Shown here piece after piece: positions 1-9,743 of a stretch of DNA of 64,000 nt. A program made the position numbers and the translations under genes. The DNA is from Labilibaculum sp. Lineage in GTDB: Bacteria; Bacteroidota; Bacteroidia; Bacteroidales; Marinifilaceae. Every line of letters begins with the position of its first letter. The first letter of the stretch is position 1. The stretch lies in contig NZ_OY761461.1 in assembly GCF_963664555.1 (NCBI RefSeq), positions 248,001-312,000 on the forward strand, written 5' to 3'. The notes beneath the pieces are model-generated. The model had not been told where the DNA came from. It was given only the letters and a program-made list of their open reading frames with translations, and ran no database searches.

Positions 1-1587
1 AAATACAATAACCCGTGATATTTTCATATAGGCAGGAAAGCTTTTGTTTAAAATTTGCTTGTCCTTATTAAGAGCTTCTTCAATTTCGTCTTTGTTTAAT
101 CCTTCCGCATCACAAGCTTCGTAATCCGGATAGATCAGTGCAATTAACTTGTGATCTTTATCATCAGTAACAATTGATTCCTGAATAAACGGCATATTAT
201 TTAAGCATGCTTCAATTTCTTCCGGATAAATATTCTGTCCTGATGGACCAAGCAGCATATTCTTACATCTGCCTTTGATGTATATGTTATCGTCTTTATC
301 AATGATTCCAAGATCACCTGTTCCCAACCAACCGTCTTTATCAAGGGCTTCTTTTGTAGCTTCAGGATTTTTGTAGTAGCCCTTCATTACGTTGGAGCCC
401 TTCACCTGAATTTCACCAACAATATTAAATGGGTCATCAGATTTGATTCTAACCTGCATACGATCAACTACTTTCCCACAAGAATGTGCACGAAATTTAC
501 TGTTTGGGCTATAACTAATTAGTGGACCACATTCCGTCATTCCGTAACCAACAGAAAATGGGAATTCTATTTTAAGAAGAAAATCTTCCACTTCTTTACT
601 TAAGGCCGCGCCTCCAATAATCACTTCTATAAATTTCCCGCCAAAGGTTTCTGTGAGTGAATTTCGAATTTTCTTATAAATTTTCTTTTCCAATAATGGG
701 ATCTTAAGCATCAGTTTCACTCTTCTGCTTTCCAGGGCTGGTAATATTCTTTTTTTATAGATCTTTTCCATAATAAGAGGAACCAAGCAGATTAAGCGAG
801 GTTGCACTTCCTGAAAAGCCTTGGTGATTAACTGTGGAGTTGGTACTCTTGAAAGAAATATAACATGACAACCACAACAGAATTCGGTAAGGAATTCGAA
901 CATACAGCCGAATACATGTGCCAATGGCAAAAATGAAACTACCTTGTCTTGCGGGCGTAAATCAATATGGTCGAAGCCGATTTGTATATTCGAATACAGT
1001 GACTCATAGGCCAGCATTACTCCTTTCGAAAATCCCGATGTTCCTGATGTATACGATAAAACAGCAATATCTTCATCTTTAGGATTGGCGTAATCCAGTT
1101 TGTTTTTATCTACCTTATTTTTTAGTGATTCTGCATTGGCTTTTTCAACTGCTTTTTTCAATTTGTCGCATGATGAACAAAAAACATTAAAGTCTTCCAA
1201 TGAAATGATACCTTTCAGTTTTTTAATTTTTGAATCATCAATTTTATTGAAAATATTTTCGGTTGTAAAAAGTAATGTAGATTCGGAATGGTTAACAATG
1301 TGATGAATATCGCTGGAATTAAAATCGGGGAGAATGGGTACTATTACAGCTCCATAAGTTATGGTTCCTAAATAAGTAACGGCCCAATTGTTTAAATTGC
1401 GACCAATAACTGCAATTTTGTCTCCTTTTTTTATTCCTAACTCCTTAAAAAGAAGATGCATCCAATGTATTCTTTGGGCTACTTCCTGATAGGTAATAGT
1501 ATCTTTCTGGTAATTAGTAAATGCAGGTTGCTCCCAGTTTTTATGTATAGTTTTGCTAATTGAATTTATTAACTTATTCTGATTCAT
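1..1587 (-). CDS. AMP-forming long-chain acyl-CoA synthetase (C-terminus cut by window edge)
   Basis: My translation from the ATG at 1587 stays open for 529 codons to the window edge, so the C-terminus is missing. It carries the adenylate-forming signature YTSGTSGFSKG, then VGYGMTECGP and GWLGTGDLG, followed by GRCKNMLLGPSGQNIYPEEIE in the hinge region. These identify an AMP-binding fatty-acid (or similar carboxylate) CoA ligase, which activates its acid with ATP to an acyl-adenylate and then transfers it to CoA at the inner face of the membrane. Chain length specificity cannot be read. The final catalytic lysine region lies outside the window. The gene is divergent from asnS. Confidence 0.9.
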   Translation of the reverse strand, partial: MNQNKLINSISKTIHKNWEQPAFTNYQKDTITYQEVAQRIHWMHLLFKELGIKKGDKIAVIGRNLNNWAVTYLGTITYGAVIVPILPDFNSSDIHHIVNHSESTLLFTTENIFNKIDDSKIKKLKGIISLEDFNVFCSSCDKLKKAVEKANAESLKNKVDKNKLDYANPKDEDIAVLSYTSGTSGFSKGVMLAYESLYSNIQIGFDHIDLRPQDKVVSFLPLAHVFGCMFEFLTEFCCGCHVIFLSRVPTPQLITKAFQEVQPRLICLVPLIMEKIYKKRILPALESRRVKLMLKIPLLEKKIYKKIRNSLTETFGGKFIEVIIGGAALSKEVEDFLLKIEFPFSVGYGMTECGPLISYSPNSKFRAHSCGKVVDRMQVRIKSDDPFNIVGEIQVKGSNVMKGYYKNPEATKEALDKDGWLGTGDLGIIDKDDNIYIKGRCKNMLLGPSGQNIYPEEIEACLNNMPFIQESIVTDDKDHKLIALIYPDYEACDAEGLNKDEIEEALNKDKQILNKSFPAYMKISRVIVF

Positions 1588-1824
1588 ATAGTTACTAGAT
1601 TGTTTGAAGGCCTTAAAGATACTATTCCTAATAAAAAATCATAATGATACTTGCATTAAATTCCTTTGAGGTTCAAATAAGTATCATCAAATCAATCGTT
1701 TGCGTTGGCGTTTTAATGTTGAAAAAAAAAGGTATTTAGGTTTATTAAGGGAATTAATATCCAGTTTGTCTTACGATTTTAGGTGATTATTTATTTAATA
1801 AGACCATAATTGAATCCAATTTTA

Positions 1825-1832
1825 TATTTTTG
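1825..1832 (+). promoter_or_regulatory. Bacteroidota -7 element upstream of asnS
   Basis: TATTTTTG matches the Bacteroidota consensus TAnnTTTG exactly and lies 33 bases before the asnS ATG. No convincing -33 TTTG is seen at the usual 19-21 base spacing, so this call rests on the -7 element and position alone. Confidence 0.5.
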
Positions 1833-1865
1833 TAAACTTATTATCTCATTAACCAGTAATATAAA

Positions 1866-3311
1866 ATGGAACAGAAAAGAATAAAGATCAAGAACCTGTT
1901 GGTTTCGAATGAAGTTGGCAGTGAAGTAAATGTGAAAGGTTGGGTTAGAACTAAGCGTGGAAATAAGCAAATTAATTTTATCGCCTTAAATGATGGTTCT
2001 ACGATTCAAAATCTTCAGATTGTTGTTGATGTTCCTAATTTTAATGAGGATTTATTAAAGAAAATTTCTACAGGAGCAGCTATTTCTGTTGTTGGAGAGG
2101 TTATCGCATCGCAGGGAAGCGGACAGAGTGTTGAGGTTTCTGCAACAAAAATTGAGGTTTTAGGTGTTGCAGATCCGGAGAAATATCCACTTCAACCAAA
2201 GAAACATTCTTTGGAATTTTTGAGGGAAAAAGCACACTTACGTTTTCGTACCAGTACGTTTAGTGCGGTTTTCCGTATTCGTCATGCAATGGCTTTTGCG
2301 GTGCACGAATTCTTTAATAAAAAAGGCTTTTTCTATATGCATACCCCACTTATTACAGGTTCGGATGCTGAAGGTGCCGGAGAAATGTTTAGAGTAAGTA
2401 CTTTAAATCCTAAAAATCCACCTTTAAACGAAGATGGAAGCATTAATTATAAGGAAGATTTCTTTGGAAAAGAAACGAACCTTACAGTTTCCGGTCAACT
2501 GGAAGGTGAATTAGGAGCAATGGCTTTGGGTGAGATTTATACATTTGGTCCTACATTTCGTGCCGAAAATTCAAATACAACCCGTCACCTGGCTGAGTTT
2601 TGGATGATAGAGCCGGAAATGGCATTCTATGATATCAACGATAACATGGATTTGGCCGAAGAGTTTTTGAAGTATATGATTAAATATGCTTTGGACAACT
2701 GTATGGAAGATCTTGAATTTTTGAGTAAGAGATTAAAAGAAGAGGAAAAAGGAAAGAAAGCTGATGAACAATCAATGGAATTGATTGAGAAGTTGAAATT
2801 TGTTTTGGAGAATGATTTTGTTCGTTTAACTTATACTGAGGCAATTGATATTCTTCGTAACTCCCAGCCAAATAAAAAGAAGAAATTTCAATATCTGATT
2901 GATGGTTGGGGAGCTGATCTTCAATCGGAGCATGAGAGATATTTGGTAGAGAAAAAATTCATGAAACCAGTTATTTTGATTGATTATCCAAAGGAGATCA
3001 AATCTTTTTATATGAAGCAAAATGAGGATGGAAAAACGGTAGCTGCTATGGATATTCTATTTCCTGGAATTGGGGAAATTATTGGAGGTTCGCAGCGTGA
3101 GGAAGACTACGATAAATTGGTAACCCGTATGAAAGAAATGGGTATACCTTCTGAAGATATGGACTGGTATCTGGATACCAGAAGATTTGGAACAGCTACA
3201 CACAGTGGTTTCGGATTGGGATTTGAGAGAATGATGTTGTTTGTTACTGGAATGGGTAATATTCGTGACGTAATTCCTTTTCCCAGAACACCTAAAAATG
3301 CTGAGTTTTAA
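1866..3311 (+). CDS. asnS: Asparaginyl-tRNA synthetase
   Basis: This is a class IIb aminoacyl-tRNA synthetase of 481 residues that charges tRNA-Asn with asparagine in the cytoplasm. It has an N-terminal OB-fold anticodon-binding domain (about residues 1-120). The catalytic domain follows, with motif 2 around [20 protein letters not shown] and motif 3 in the [14 protein letters not shown] segment close to the C-terminus. The [11 protein letters not shown] ending is typical of AsnRS and separates it from AspRS. Length is slightly above the E. coli form (466 residues) because of a lysine/glutamate-rich insert around residues 290-315. It is a single gene, followed by its own terminator. Confidence 0.97.
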   Translation: MEQKRIKIKNLLVSNEVGSEVNVKGWVRTKRGNKQINFIALNDGSTIQNLQIVVDVPNFNEDLLKKISTGAAISVVGEVIASQGSGQSVEVSATKIEVLGVADPEKYPLQPKKHSLEFLREKAHLRFRTSTFSAVFRIRHAMAFAVHEFFNKKGFFYMHTPLITGSDAEGAGEMFRVSTLNPKNPPLNEDGSINYKEDFFGKETNLTVSGQLEGELGAMALGEIYTFGPTFRAENSNTTRHLAEFWMIEPEMAFYDINDNMDLAEEFLKYMIKYALDNCMEDLEFLSKRLKEEEKGKKADEQSMELIEKLKFVLENDFVRLTYTEAIDILRNSQPNKKKKFQYLIDGWGADLQSEHERYLVEKKFMKPVILIDYPKEIKSFYMKQNEDGKTVAAMDILFPGIGEIIGGSQREEDYDKLVTRMKEMGIPSEDMDWYLDTRRFGTATHSGFGLGFERMMLFVTGMGNIRDVIPFPRTPKNAEF

Positions 3312-3335
3312 AAGGGTAAAAACAAATGATATAGA

Positions 3336-3367
3336 AAACCGTATTACATATGTAGTACGGTTTTTTT
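3336..3367 (+). terminator. Intrinsic terminator after asnS
   Basis: ACCGTATTAC pairs with GTAGTACGGT (one G-U) around an ATAT loop and is followed by seven T. It lies 25 bases past the asnS stop. The rest of the roughly 310-base gap to rpoN (to 3622) shows no other gene. Confidence 0.8.
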
Positions 3368-3622
3368 GTGCTTTATATTTTTAATATTAAAATTCGGGGT
3401 TTTATTGCATTTTTTATCCCGCTAAGGTAATATTTGGTGGAATTGCTTGTAAAAAACAATGAAGTAAGCTATTTATTTTGAGCCTTTTGAGACTATCTCT
3501 TGTGCTTAAGATTTTGATACTTACCTATTCTGGCTTGAAAATTGTTCTTGCACGATGATCTTCTTGTAAGTTCACAAGAGAATATGTACCTTGCTTCATT
3601 CAAAAAAAAGAACGGAATCAGT

Positions 3623-5077
3623 ATGCTAAAGCAAAGTTTACAGCAAAAGTTATTACAGAAATTATCACCTCAGCAAATTCAGGTGATAAAATTGTTGGAG
3701 CTTCCAACTTTGCAGCTTGAAGAGCGAATTAAAAAAGAGTTGGAAGAGAATCCTGTTCTGGAAGAAGGAAATAATGAAGAAGATTATCATGATGACAATC
3801 AATCTGATGAAACTCCCGAGAAAGACAAAGACCAGGAAGAGTTTTCTTTGGAAGATTATATGAATGATGAAGACACTCCATCTTATAAGCTTTCTGCACA
3901 AAATTATTCGCAAGACGATAAGCACGAAGAAATTCCTTTTTCGGGAGGAACAACTTTTCATGAATTACTGATATCACAGTTAGGATTGCGCATTCTTACT
4001 CCTGAAAAATATGCTTTAACGGAGTATCTGATTGGAAATATTGATGAAGACGGATACCTTCGAAGAGAGATTGAAAGCATTGTGGATGATTTGGCTTTCT
4101 CTATGGGGGTTGAGACTTCCTATGAAGAATTAGTGGAATTGTTGCGGGTAATCCAGGATTTTGATCCCGCAGGAGTTGGTGCACGTGACCTGCAGGAGTG
4201 CTTGCTTCTTCAGATTGAACGCAAAGGCAAATTTAATCCAGATGTAAAATTAGCTAAGCTGATTCTGAAAAAGAATTTTGAAGAGTTTACCAAAAAGCAC
4301 TACGATAAAATTCAGAAGAGAGTTGGCGCAAGCGATGAAGATTTTAAATGTGCTGTTGACGAAATTTTAAAGTTAAATCCAAAACCGGGAAGCACATTTA
4401 ATAACCCATTAGATAAAGCATCGCCTACTATCATTCCCGATTTTATATTGGAAGAGGAAGATGGTGATTTGATGCTTAGCCTGAATTCACGAAATGTTCC
4501 CGAATTACATATTAGCAGAGCTTATTCCGAAATGCTTGAGGATTATTCCGGGAATAAAAAAAATCAGTCAAGAGAGAATAAAGATGCCGTTATGTTTGTG
4601 AAGCAAAAGCTCGATTCAGCAAAATGGTTTATTGATGCAATTAAACAAAGACAAAATACATTGTTGATAAGTATGAACGCGATTATTGATTTTCAGCGGG
4701 AATATTTTCTAGAAGGTGATGAACGTAAACTCAGACCAATGATTCTTAAAGATATTGCTGAAATCACAGGACTCGATATTTCAACAATATCACGGGTTTC
4801 AAATTCGAAATACATACAAACTCATTTTGGTATTTTTTCTTTAAAATATTTCTTTTCCGAGGGTTTGCAAACCGATTCGGGAGAAGAGGTGTCGACTCGT
4901 GAGATAAAGAAAATACTGCATGAATGTATTGATAATGAGGATAAAAAAAAGCCATTAACGGATGATAAGTTAGCGCTTATTTTAAAGGAGAAATCCTATA
5001 TGATAGCAAGGCGTACTGTAGCTAAATACAGGGAACAATTAAATATTCCTGTGGCCAGATTAAGAAAAGAATTATAA
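3623..5077 (+). CDS. rpoN: RNA polymerase sigma-54 factor
   Basis: The protein is a sigma-54 factor that directs core polymerase to -24/-12 promoters and needs an AAA+ activator. The reading frame is open from 3542, but I choose the ATG at 3623. The protein then starts MLKQSLQQKLLQKLSPQQIQ, the classic glutamine/leucine-rich region I, giving 484 residues. An acidic region II follows (about residues 45-95), then the core-binding domain. The RpoN box ARRTVAKYRE near the C-terminus, which reads the -24 element, is intact. No sigma-54 activator is encoded in this window. A strong terminator follows, so it is probably monocistronic. Confidence 0.96.
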   Translation: MLKQSLQQKLLQKLSPQQIQVIKLLELPTLQLEERIKKELEENPVLEEGNNEEDYHDDNQSDETPEKDKDQEEFSLEDYMNDEDTPSYKLSAQNYSQDDKHEEIPFSGGTTFHELLISQLGLRILTPEKYALTEYLIGNIDEDGYLRREIESIVDDLAFSMGVETSYEELVELLRVIQDFDPAGVGARDLQECLLLQIERKGKFNPDVKLAKLILKKNFEEFTKKHYDKIQKRVGASDEDFKCAVDEILKLNPKPGSTFNNPLDKASPTIIPDFILEEEDGDLMLSLNSRNVPELHISRAYSEMLEDYSGNKKNQSRENKDAVMFVKQKLDSAKWFIDAIKQRQNTLLISMNAIIDFQREYFLEGDERKLRPMILKDIAEITGLDISTISRVSNSKYIQTHFGIFSLKYFFSEGLQTDSGEEVSTREIKKILHECIDNEDKKKPLTDDKLALILKEKSYMIARRTVAKYREQLNIPVARLRKEL

Positions 5078-5101
5078 ATTTTGTTAAAGAATAAACGAGT
5101 T

Positions 5102-5132
5102 GGTGCAAAGACAATTATCTTTGCACCTTTGT
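5102..5132 (+). terminator. Intrinsic terminator after rpoN
   Basis: A perfect 10-bp stem, GGTGCAAAGA with TCTTTGCACC around CAATTA, is followed by TTTGTTTT. It lies 25 bases past the rpoN stop. Confidence 0.85.
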
Positions 5133-5206
5133 TTTATTAAAGAGTTTGGATAAATGATGTAAATATTTTTTCACATCTTCTATCCTGCATCTCAAATCTA
5201 CTATAT

Positions 5207-5809
5207 ATGAATTTCGCCCGAATAATATCAGGAGTGGCACATCCAATGTTAATGCCATTGATTTCTGTTTTTGTAATATTTCATTCAGGAACCTACCTTG
5301 ACTTTGCGCCCCATCAATTGGTGCGTGTTATTTATATGATTGTAGCAATTTCAACGGTATTACTGCCCCTAAGTATCTTGCCTTTACTGAAGAATCAGAA
5401 TATAATTTCAGATATTGGTTTGGAAAAACGTCAGGAAAGACTCATTCCCCTGGTATTGACAATACTATTTTATTTTTTAGGTTATTACATGTTGCTTAAA
5501 TTTCCAATCACAAGGGTAATCGCTAATTTACAACTGGCAGCTATTATTTCCATCTTTATTGTAACTCTTATCTCACTAAAGTGGAAAATTAGTTTGCATA
5601 TGGCAGGTATTGGGGGGTTTTTAGGAATGGTAATTGCCTTTACCATACTTTATTCCAGTTCTCTGAAACTTGTATTTATGGTGGGAATTATTCTTGCAGG
5701 ACTAATTGCTTATTCCCGGTTAAAATTAAACCTGCATACTCCATCTCAGGTTTACGCAGGTTTTATAATTGGTTTAGTAACGATTTGTTCTAGTATGCTT
5801 CTACTGTAA
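5207..5809 (+). CDS. PAP2-like integral membrane protein
   Basis: This 200-residue protein is very hydrophobic, with about six membrane segments. It retains spaced motifs resembling the type 2 phosphatidic acid phosphatase superfamily: KRQERLIP near residue 75, SLHMAGIGG near 130, and SRLKLNLHTPSQVYAGFIIG near 170. These parallel the family motifs KxxxxxxRP, PSGH and SRxxxxxHxxxD, but the final acidic residue is Gln here. That makes the catalytic assignment uncertain: it may dephosphorylate a lipid phosphate in the inner membrane or be a non-catalytic relative. It is convergent with the SPOR lipoprotein pair. Confidence 0.7.
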   Translation: MNFARIISGVAHPMLMPLISVFVIFHSGTYLDFAPHQLVRVIYMIVAISTVLLPLSILPLLKNQNIISDIGLEKRQERLIPLVLTILFYFLGYYMLLKFPITRVIANLQLAAIISIFIVTLISLKWKISLHMAGIGGFLGMVIAFTILYSSSLKLVFMVGIILAGLIAYSRLKLNLHTPSQVYAGFIIGLVTICSSMLLL

Positions 5810-5820
5810 AATTCTATTAT

Positions 5821-6240
5821 TTATTGGCGTAACAACCACAAATCCGGTGTTTTATTCAATTTCCGTAAGCGAATCAGTTCTTTAATTGCCGTTTCTTTTT
5901 TATTAAATGATTGCATCACAACACGAAACTTACCGTTTTTTTCCATTACAATACTTGGGTATCCTTTTTGGTACAATCTATCTTTAAAATTTTCAGCTTG
6001 ACCTATATTATTGTAGCTGGCAGCTACAATGTGATAATCAAAAGAATTCCTGTTTTCAGCAATTTGCTCACTTGTAAGTTTTGGATCAGGCTTGTCAGGT
6101 TCAGGGGTTAATTCAGGAACCAATCGTTTTGCTGTCTGTTCAGCAAGCTTCCCTTTTTCAATCGGAGTTACTGTTTTTTTATCTTTACATCCAGAAAAAA
6201 GAAGAAATACAAGAATTAAAAAGAAGTTAAATTTTACCAT
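5821..6240 (-). CDS. SPOR-domain lipoprotein (second of a tandem pair)
   Basis: The frame opens at 6258, but the ATG at 6240 gives a clean lipoprotein signal, MVKFNFFLILVFLLFSGC, with the lipidated Cys at residue 18. A proline/lysine/glutamate-rich linker follows. The C-terminal domain of about 70 residues (DYHIVAASYNNIGQAENFKD to the end) fits the SPOR fold, which binds glycan strands lacking stem peptides at division sites. The lipoprotein should sit in the periplasm, anchored to the membrane. It starts about 20 bases after the stop of the similar upstream lipoprotein, so the two are probably co-transcribed. Confidence 0.8.
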   Translation of the reverse strand: MVKFNFFLILVFLLFSGCKDKKTVTPIEKGKLAEQTAKRLVPELTPEPDKPDPKLTSEQIAENRNSFDYHIVAASYNNIGQAENFKDRLYQKGYPSIVMEKNGKFRVVMQSFNKKETAIKELIRLRKLNKTPDLWLLRQ

Positions 6241-6259
6241 TTCGATTTTAAGTTTCAAA

Positions 6260-6691
6260 TCATCGTTTAATATAAAGCCAATTTTCTTTATTTTCCTCGG
6301 ATGCTCTTGCTGATTTTAGTTCCTGAAAAGCAAGAGTGCGATCTGAAAAAGCTTTATAGGAAACCCGGTGAAAACCATTTGCAGCTTTGAAAATTTCAGA
6401 ATGATATCCTTCCTTAATTAATTTTTGCTGCAAACGTTCTGCATTCTCTATATTTTGAAAACTAGCTAAAATTAAAAAATATTTGTTTGGAACTTGTTCA
6501 ACTACAGGTTCAAGTTTCTTTTTAGCTACTGCCGGCTCTGCCTTGAGTTCAGCTTTTGAAGTCTCTTTTTTTGCTTTCACCTTTTCAGTAACTTCTTTTT
6601 TTACAGGAGGCTTTTTTTCATCTTTACAGGCCGAGACACTAATTGAAAGAATAAGTGAAACAATAAATGCGGTTTTAATATATTTTCTCAT
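6260..6691 (-). CDS. SPOR-domain lipoprotein (first of a tandem pair)
   Basis: This 143-residue protein begins with a lipoprotein signal ending SISVSAC (Cys 22). A highly charged lysine/glutamate/alanine linker occupies about residues 25-65. A SPOR-like domain from NKYFLILASFQNIENAERLQ to the C-terminus makes up the rest. It resembles its downstream neighbour in layout and in the SPOR segment (FxILAS.QNIENAE against YHIVAASYNNIGQAE), so the pair looks like an old local duplication. The likely role is peptidoglycan binding at the septum or cell surface; no catalytic domain is present. Confidence 0.8.
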   Translation of the reverse strand: MRKYIKTAFIVSLILSISVSACKDEKKPPVKKEVTEKVKAKKETSKAELKAEPAVAKKKLEPVVEQVPNKYFLILASFQNIENAERLQQKLIKEGYHSEIFKAANGFHRVSYKAFSDRTLAFQELKSARASEENKENWLYIKR

Positions 6692-6926
6692 AAGGGTAGG
6701 ATTAATATTATAGTAACAAATTTACAATTTTATTAATGATTTCAATAATACTTCGTTTATTTGTTATTTCATTAGTTGGATCAATTTATTCGCAGTGGCT
6801 TTTTAATAAATACCCGAATGCTTTGACAAAACGCTAATAAAAGTATGAATTATTGCTTTAAAAAAGGATTATCAGATCATACTTTGTGAAATATATTAAA
6901 TTACAAAACAATTTAAAAATAAATGT

Positions 6927-7301
6927 ATGAAGACAATCGCGTTGGTTGCTCACAATCAAAAGAAAAGTGTTATGCTTGCTTGGGTAAAAAGGCATAAGGA
7001 TGAGCTTAAAAAGCATAAATTAATTGGGACTACAAATACATCAGAATTATTGAATTCAGTTTTGGATCTCGAGGTTAAAGGTTTTGGTCATGGTCCTAAT
7101 GGCGGGGATATTCTTTTAGCCGCTCAGATATTGGAAGGGAAAGTAGATGAAGTAATTTTCTTAATAGATGCTGAAACACCGCACGGACATGAGCATGATA
7201 TTCAAACCTTAATAAGAACATGCGTAATAAATAATGTACCAATGGCTTTAAATTTAGCTACCGCAGATTATTTAGTAAAGCTTAATAAATCAGAGGTGTA
7301 A
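6927..7301 (+). CDS. mgsA: Methylglyoxal synthase
   Basis: The 124-residue protein belongs to the methylglyoxal synthase-like fold. It converts dihydroxyacetone phosphate to methylglyoxal and phosphate, a bypass used when phosphorylated sugars accumulate. Visible family features are the N-terminal IALVAHNQKK (catalytic His region), GHGPNGGDILLAAQI (matching the GPxGGD phosphate loop with its Asp), and ETPHGHEHDIQTLIRTC followed by NVPMALNLATAD. It is shorter than E. coli MgsA (152 residues) at both ends but keeps the core. It is transcribed alone, ahead of the phosphate transporter gene. Confidence 0.88.
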   Translation: MKTIALVAHNQKKSVMLAWVKRHKDELKKHKLIGTTNTSELLNSVLDLEVKGFGHGPNGGDILLAAQILEGKVDEVIFLIDAETPHGHEHDIQTLIRTCVINNVPMALNLATADYLVKLNKSEV

Positions 7302-7396
7302 AAGTGTTAACATTAAATTAACACAAAGATAATATTTGTGAAATATTAGCGTCTCCATGTGTTTGTATGTTTGCGGAGAATTTACGAACTTATAAC

Positions 7397-9685
7397 ATGG
7401 AGAACTTTTACTTAATTATTGTAGTAGTGCTTTTTGCACTGGCTATTTCTGACCTTATTGTTGGGGTTAGTAATGATGCCGTTAATTTCTTAAACTCTGC
7501 ATTTGGCTCCAAGGCAGCCCCTCGATGGGCTATTTTAACAATTGCCAGTCTTGGAATTTTGGTTGGAGCCACTTTTTCAAGTGGAATGATGGAAGTTGCC
7601 CGTAAAGGGATATTTCATCCCGATCAATTCTACTTTGCAGAAATCATGATCATCTTTATTGCGGTTATGCTAACAGATATTATTCTGTTGGATTTTTACA
7701 ATACCGTAGGTTTGCCAACATCAACAACCGTATCGATTGTTTTCGAATTACTGGGTGCTGCTGTGGCTGTGGCCGTTGTCAAGATCATGAACTCTTCTGA
7801 TCAGACAATGCTTGATTTAGGTAGTTACATCAATTCGGCAAAAGCATTGGCGATTATTACAGGTATCCTGTTGAGTGTGGTTATAGCCTTTTTCTCTGGT
7901 GCTCTGGTGCAGTACATTAGCCGCTTGATTTTTACTTACAAGTTTGAAAAAACTTTTAAGTATTTTGGAGCCCTTTTTGGAGGGTTTGCAATTACCGCAA
8001 TTACCTATTTTATTTTAATCAAGGGAGCTAAGGGTTCTTCATTTATTACGAAAGAAACACTTACTTGGATCAAAGAAAACACACTGACAATTATTTTGGT
8101 TTGTTTTGTTGGATGGACAGTCGTTTTGCAGGCTTTGGTATGGTTTGTTCGTTTAAATATTTTAAAAGTAATTGTTTTGGTTGGAACTTTTGCTTTGGCG
8201 ATGGCCTTTGCTGGTAACGATTTAGTTAACTTCATTGGTGTTCCATTGGCGGGTTTCAAATCGTTTCAGGCATTTATAGCAAATCCAGGTACCGATCCTT
8301 ATGGAATGACAATGGAGATTTTAAGCGACAAAGTGAAAACAGAAACTTATTTGTTGATTATTGCCGGCTTAATAATGACGATTACTCTTTGGTTTTCTAA
8401 AAAAGCCAGAACAGTTACTGAAACAGAAATCGGATTAAGTAATCAGAATGAAGGCGATGAAAAATTTGGATCATCCTTTTTTGCCCGTCTTTTGGTGAGA
8501 CGTTCTTTGTCTGCAAATAGTAGTTTTAAAAGTATATTACCAGTTAAGTTTCAGCAGGGGATTCAAAAACGATTTACCAAGCCTTCAGCTCCGGCAGGTA
8601 TTGATAAAAAGGATGTACCAGCTTTCGACATGATTCGTGCTTCGGTAAACCTTACTGTTGCAAGTATCTTAATTGCGATAGGAACATCTCTAAAATTACC
8701 TTTGTCAACAACTTATGTAACATTTATGGTTGCAATGGGTTCTTCACTTTCCGATAGAGCCTGGGACAGAGATTCTGCAGTTTACAGAATTACAGGAGTA
8801 CTTACTGTAATTGGAGGTTGGTTTTTTACAGCTTTTTTTGCTTTTACCGCGGCGTTTATTTTTGCAAGTTTAATTAATTGGCTTGGAGGATACGCTATTG
8901 TTGCTTTATTAGCTGTAGCTGTTGCTTTCGTTGTGCGTTCTCATGTATTTCATAAACGCAAATCGAAGAGTAAAGACTCAGTCGAAGAAATAGACGAAGA
9001 GGATGCTTCTATTATTAGTAAAGGAGAGATTTTCGAACAGCTTACTCATGCAGTATCGGTTGTAACTACTAAGATTCCTAAGGTTTATGCTAAAATTGTT
9101 AATGGTTTGGCTTTTGAAGAACGCAGTACTCTTAAAGAATCTCTAAAAAAGGTTAGGAAGCTCGATAAAGAAGCTAAATCGCTGAAAGACAAGGTTCCTT
9201 TGGTTGTTCAAAAACTTTCTGAGGACAGCATTACAACAGGACCATTTTACGTTCAATTGCTTGATTACTTGCGAGAAATTGCTCACTCGATTAATTTTAT
9301 TGCTGAACCTGCTTTCGATTATGTGGACAACAATCATAAATCATTGGTTCCTGAACAAATCGATGAGCTAAATAGAATCCAGGCAAAACTTGAAGATTTC
9401 TTCAAAACCATAAATCGTTTATTAAATGATAACAACTATGATTTGGATCAAATTGAAAAGGCTTTTGGAAAGCAAAAAGATTTGTTGTCATCTTTAAATA
9501 AGTTTAGAAAAGAGCAAATTAGAAGAATTAAGGCTGAGAAAGTTGGAACCAGAAATTCGGTTCTTTATTTGGGAATTATCAATGAAACCAAAAATCTTGT
9601 GCTTTATTCAGGAAATCTTCTGAAAGCATCCCGCGATTTTACTACAGGAAATGATGCGGGCGATTTGGAGAATGACGATTTGTAA
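7397..9685 (+). CDS. PiT-family inorganic phosphate transporter with PhoU-like C-terminal domain
   Basis: The frame is open from 7367; the ATG at 7397 (MENFYLIIVVVLF) places the first membrane helix at the N-terminus and gives 762 residues. The duplicated PiT signatures are present: GVSNDAVNFLNSAFGSKAAP near the start and AGNDLVNFIGVPLAGF in the middle. About ten to twelve membrane segments are expected in total. From about residue 530 the protein becomes soluble and helical (LTHAVSVVTTKIPKVYAKIV onward), resembling the PhoU/DUF47 domain that is often a separate gene. It should import phosphate by ion symport, and the tail may regulate it. It ends in a strong terminator. Confidence 0.9.
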   Translation: MENFYLIIVVVLFALAISDLIVGVSNDAVNFLNSAFGSKAAPRWAILTIASLGILVGATFSSGMMEVARKGIFHPDQFYFAEIMIIFIAVMLTDIILLDFYNTVGLPTSTTVSIVFELLGAAVAVAVVKIMNSSDQTMLDLGSYINSAKALAIITGILLSVVIAFFSGALVQYISRLIFTYKFEKTFKYFGALFGGFAITAITYFILIKGAKGSSFITKETLTWIKENTLTIILVCFVGWTVVLQALVWFVRLNILKVIVLVGTFALAMAFAGNDLVNFIGVPLAGFKSFQAFIANPGTDPYGMTMEILSDKVKTETYLLIIAGLIMTITLWFSKKARTVTETEIGLSNQNEGDEKFGSSFFARLLVRRSLSANSSFKSILPVKFQQGIQKRFTKPSAPAGIDKKDVPAFDMIRASVNLTVASILIAIGTSLKLPLSTTYVTFMVAMGSSLSDRAWDRDSAVYRITGVLTVIGGWFFTAFFAFTAAFIFASLINWLGGYAIVALLAVAVAFVVRSHVFHKRKSKSKDSVEEIDEEDASIISKGEIFEQLTHAVSVVTTKIPKVYAKIVNGLAFEERSTLKESLKKVRKLDKEAKSLKDKVPLVVQKLSEDSITTGPFYVQLLDYLREIAHSINFIAEPAFDYVDNNHKSLVPEQIDELNRIQAKLEDFFKTINRLLNDNNYDLDQIEKAFGKQKDLLSSLNKFRKEQIRRIKAEKVGTRNSVLYLGIINETKNLVLYSGNLLKASRDFTTGNDAGDLENDDL

Positions 9686-9710
9686 TTAGAATATTATTAG
9701 ATTACATAGT

Positions 9711-9743
9711 AAGGGTATCCGATTTTTTTGGATACCCTTTTTT
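9711..9743 (+). terminator. Intrinsic terminator after the phosphate transporter
   Basis: AAGGGTATCC pairs perfectly with GGATACCCTT across a T-rich loop, followed by a T tract. The T tract touches the stop of the convergent lipoprotein gene. Confidence 0.88.

Noticed and set aside
1100..1303. Plus-strand frame inside the acyl-CoA synthetase gene
   Set aside because: It is a shadow of the minus-strand gene, which has clear motifs.
2680..3020. Overlapping minus-strand frames inside asnS
   Set aside because: Shadows of a confident gene, low-complexity and without start signals.
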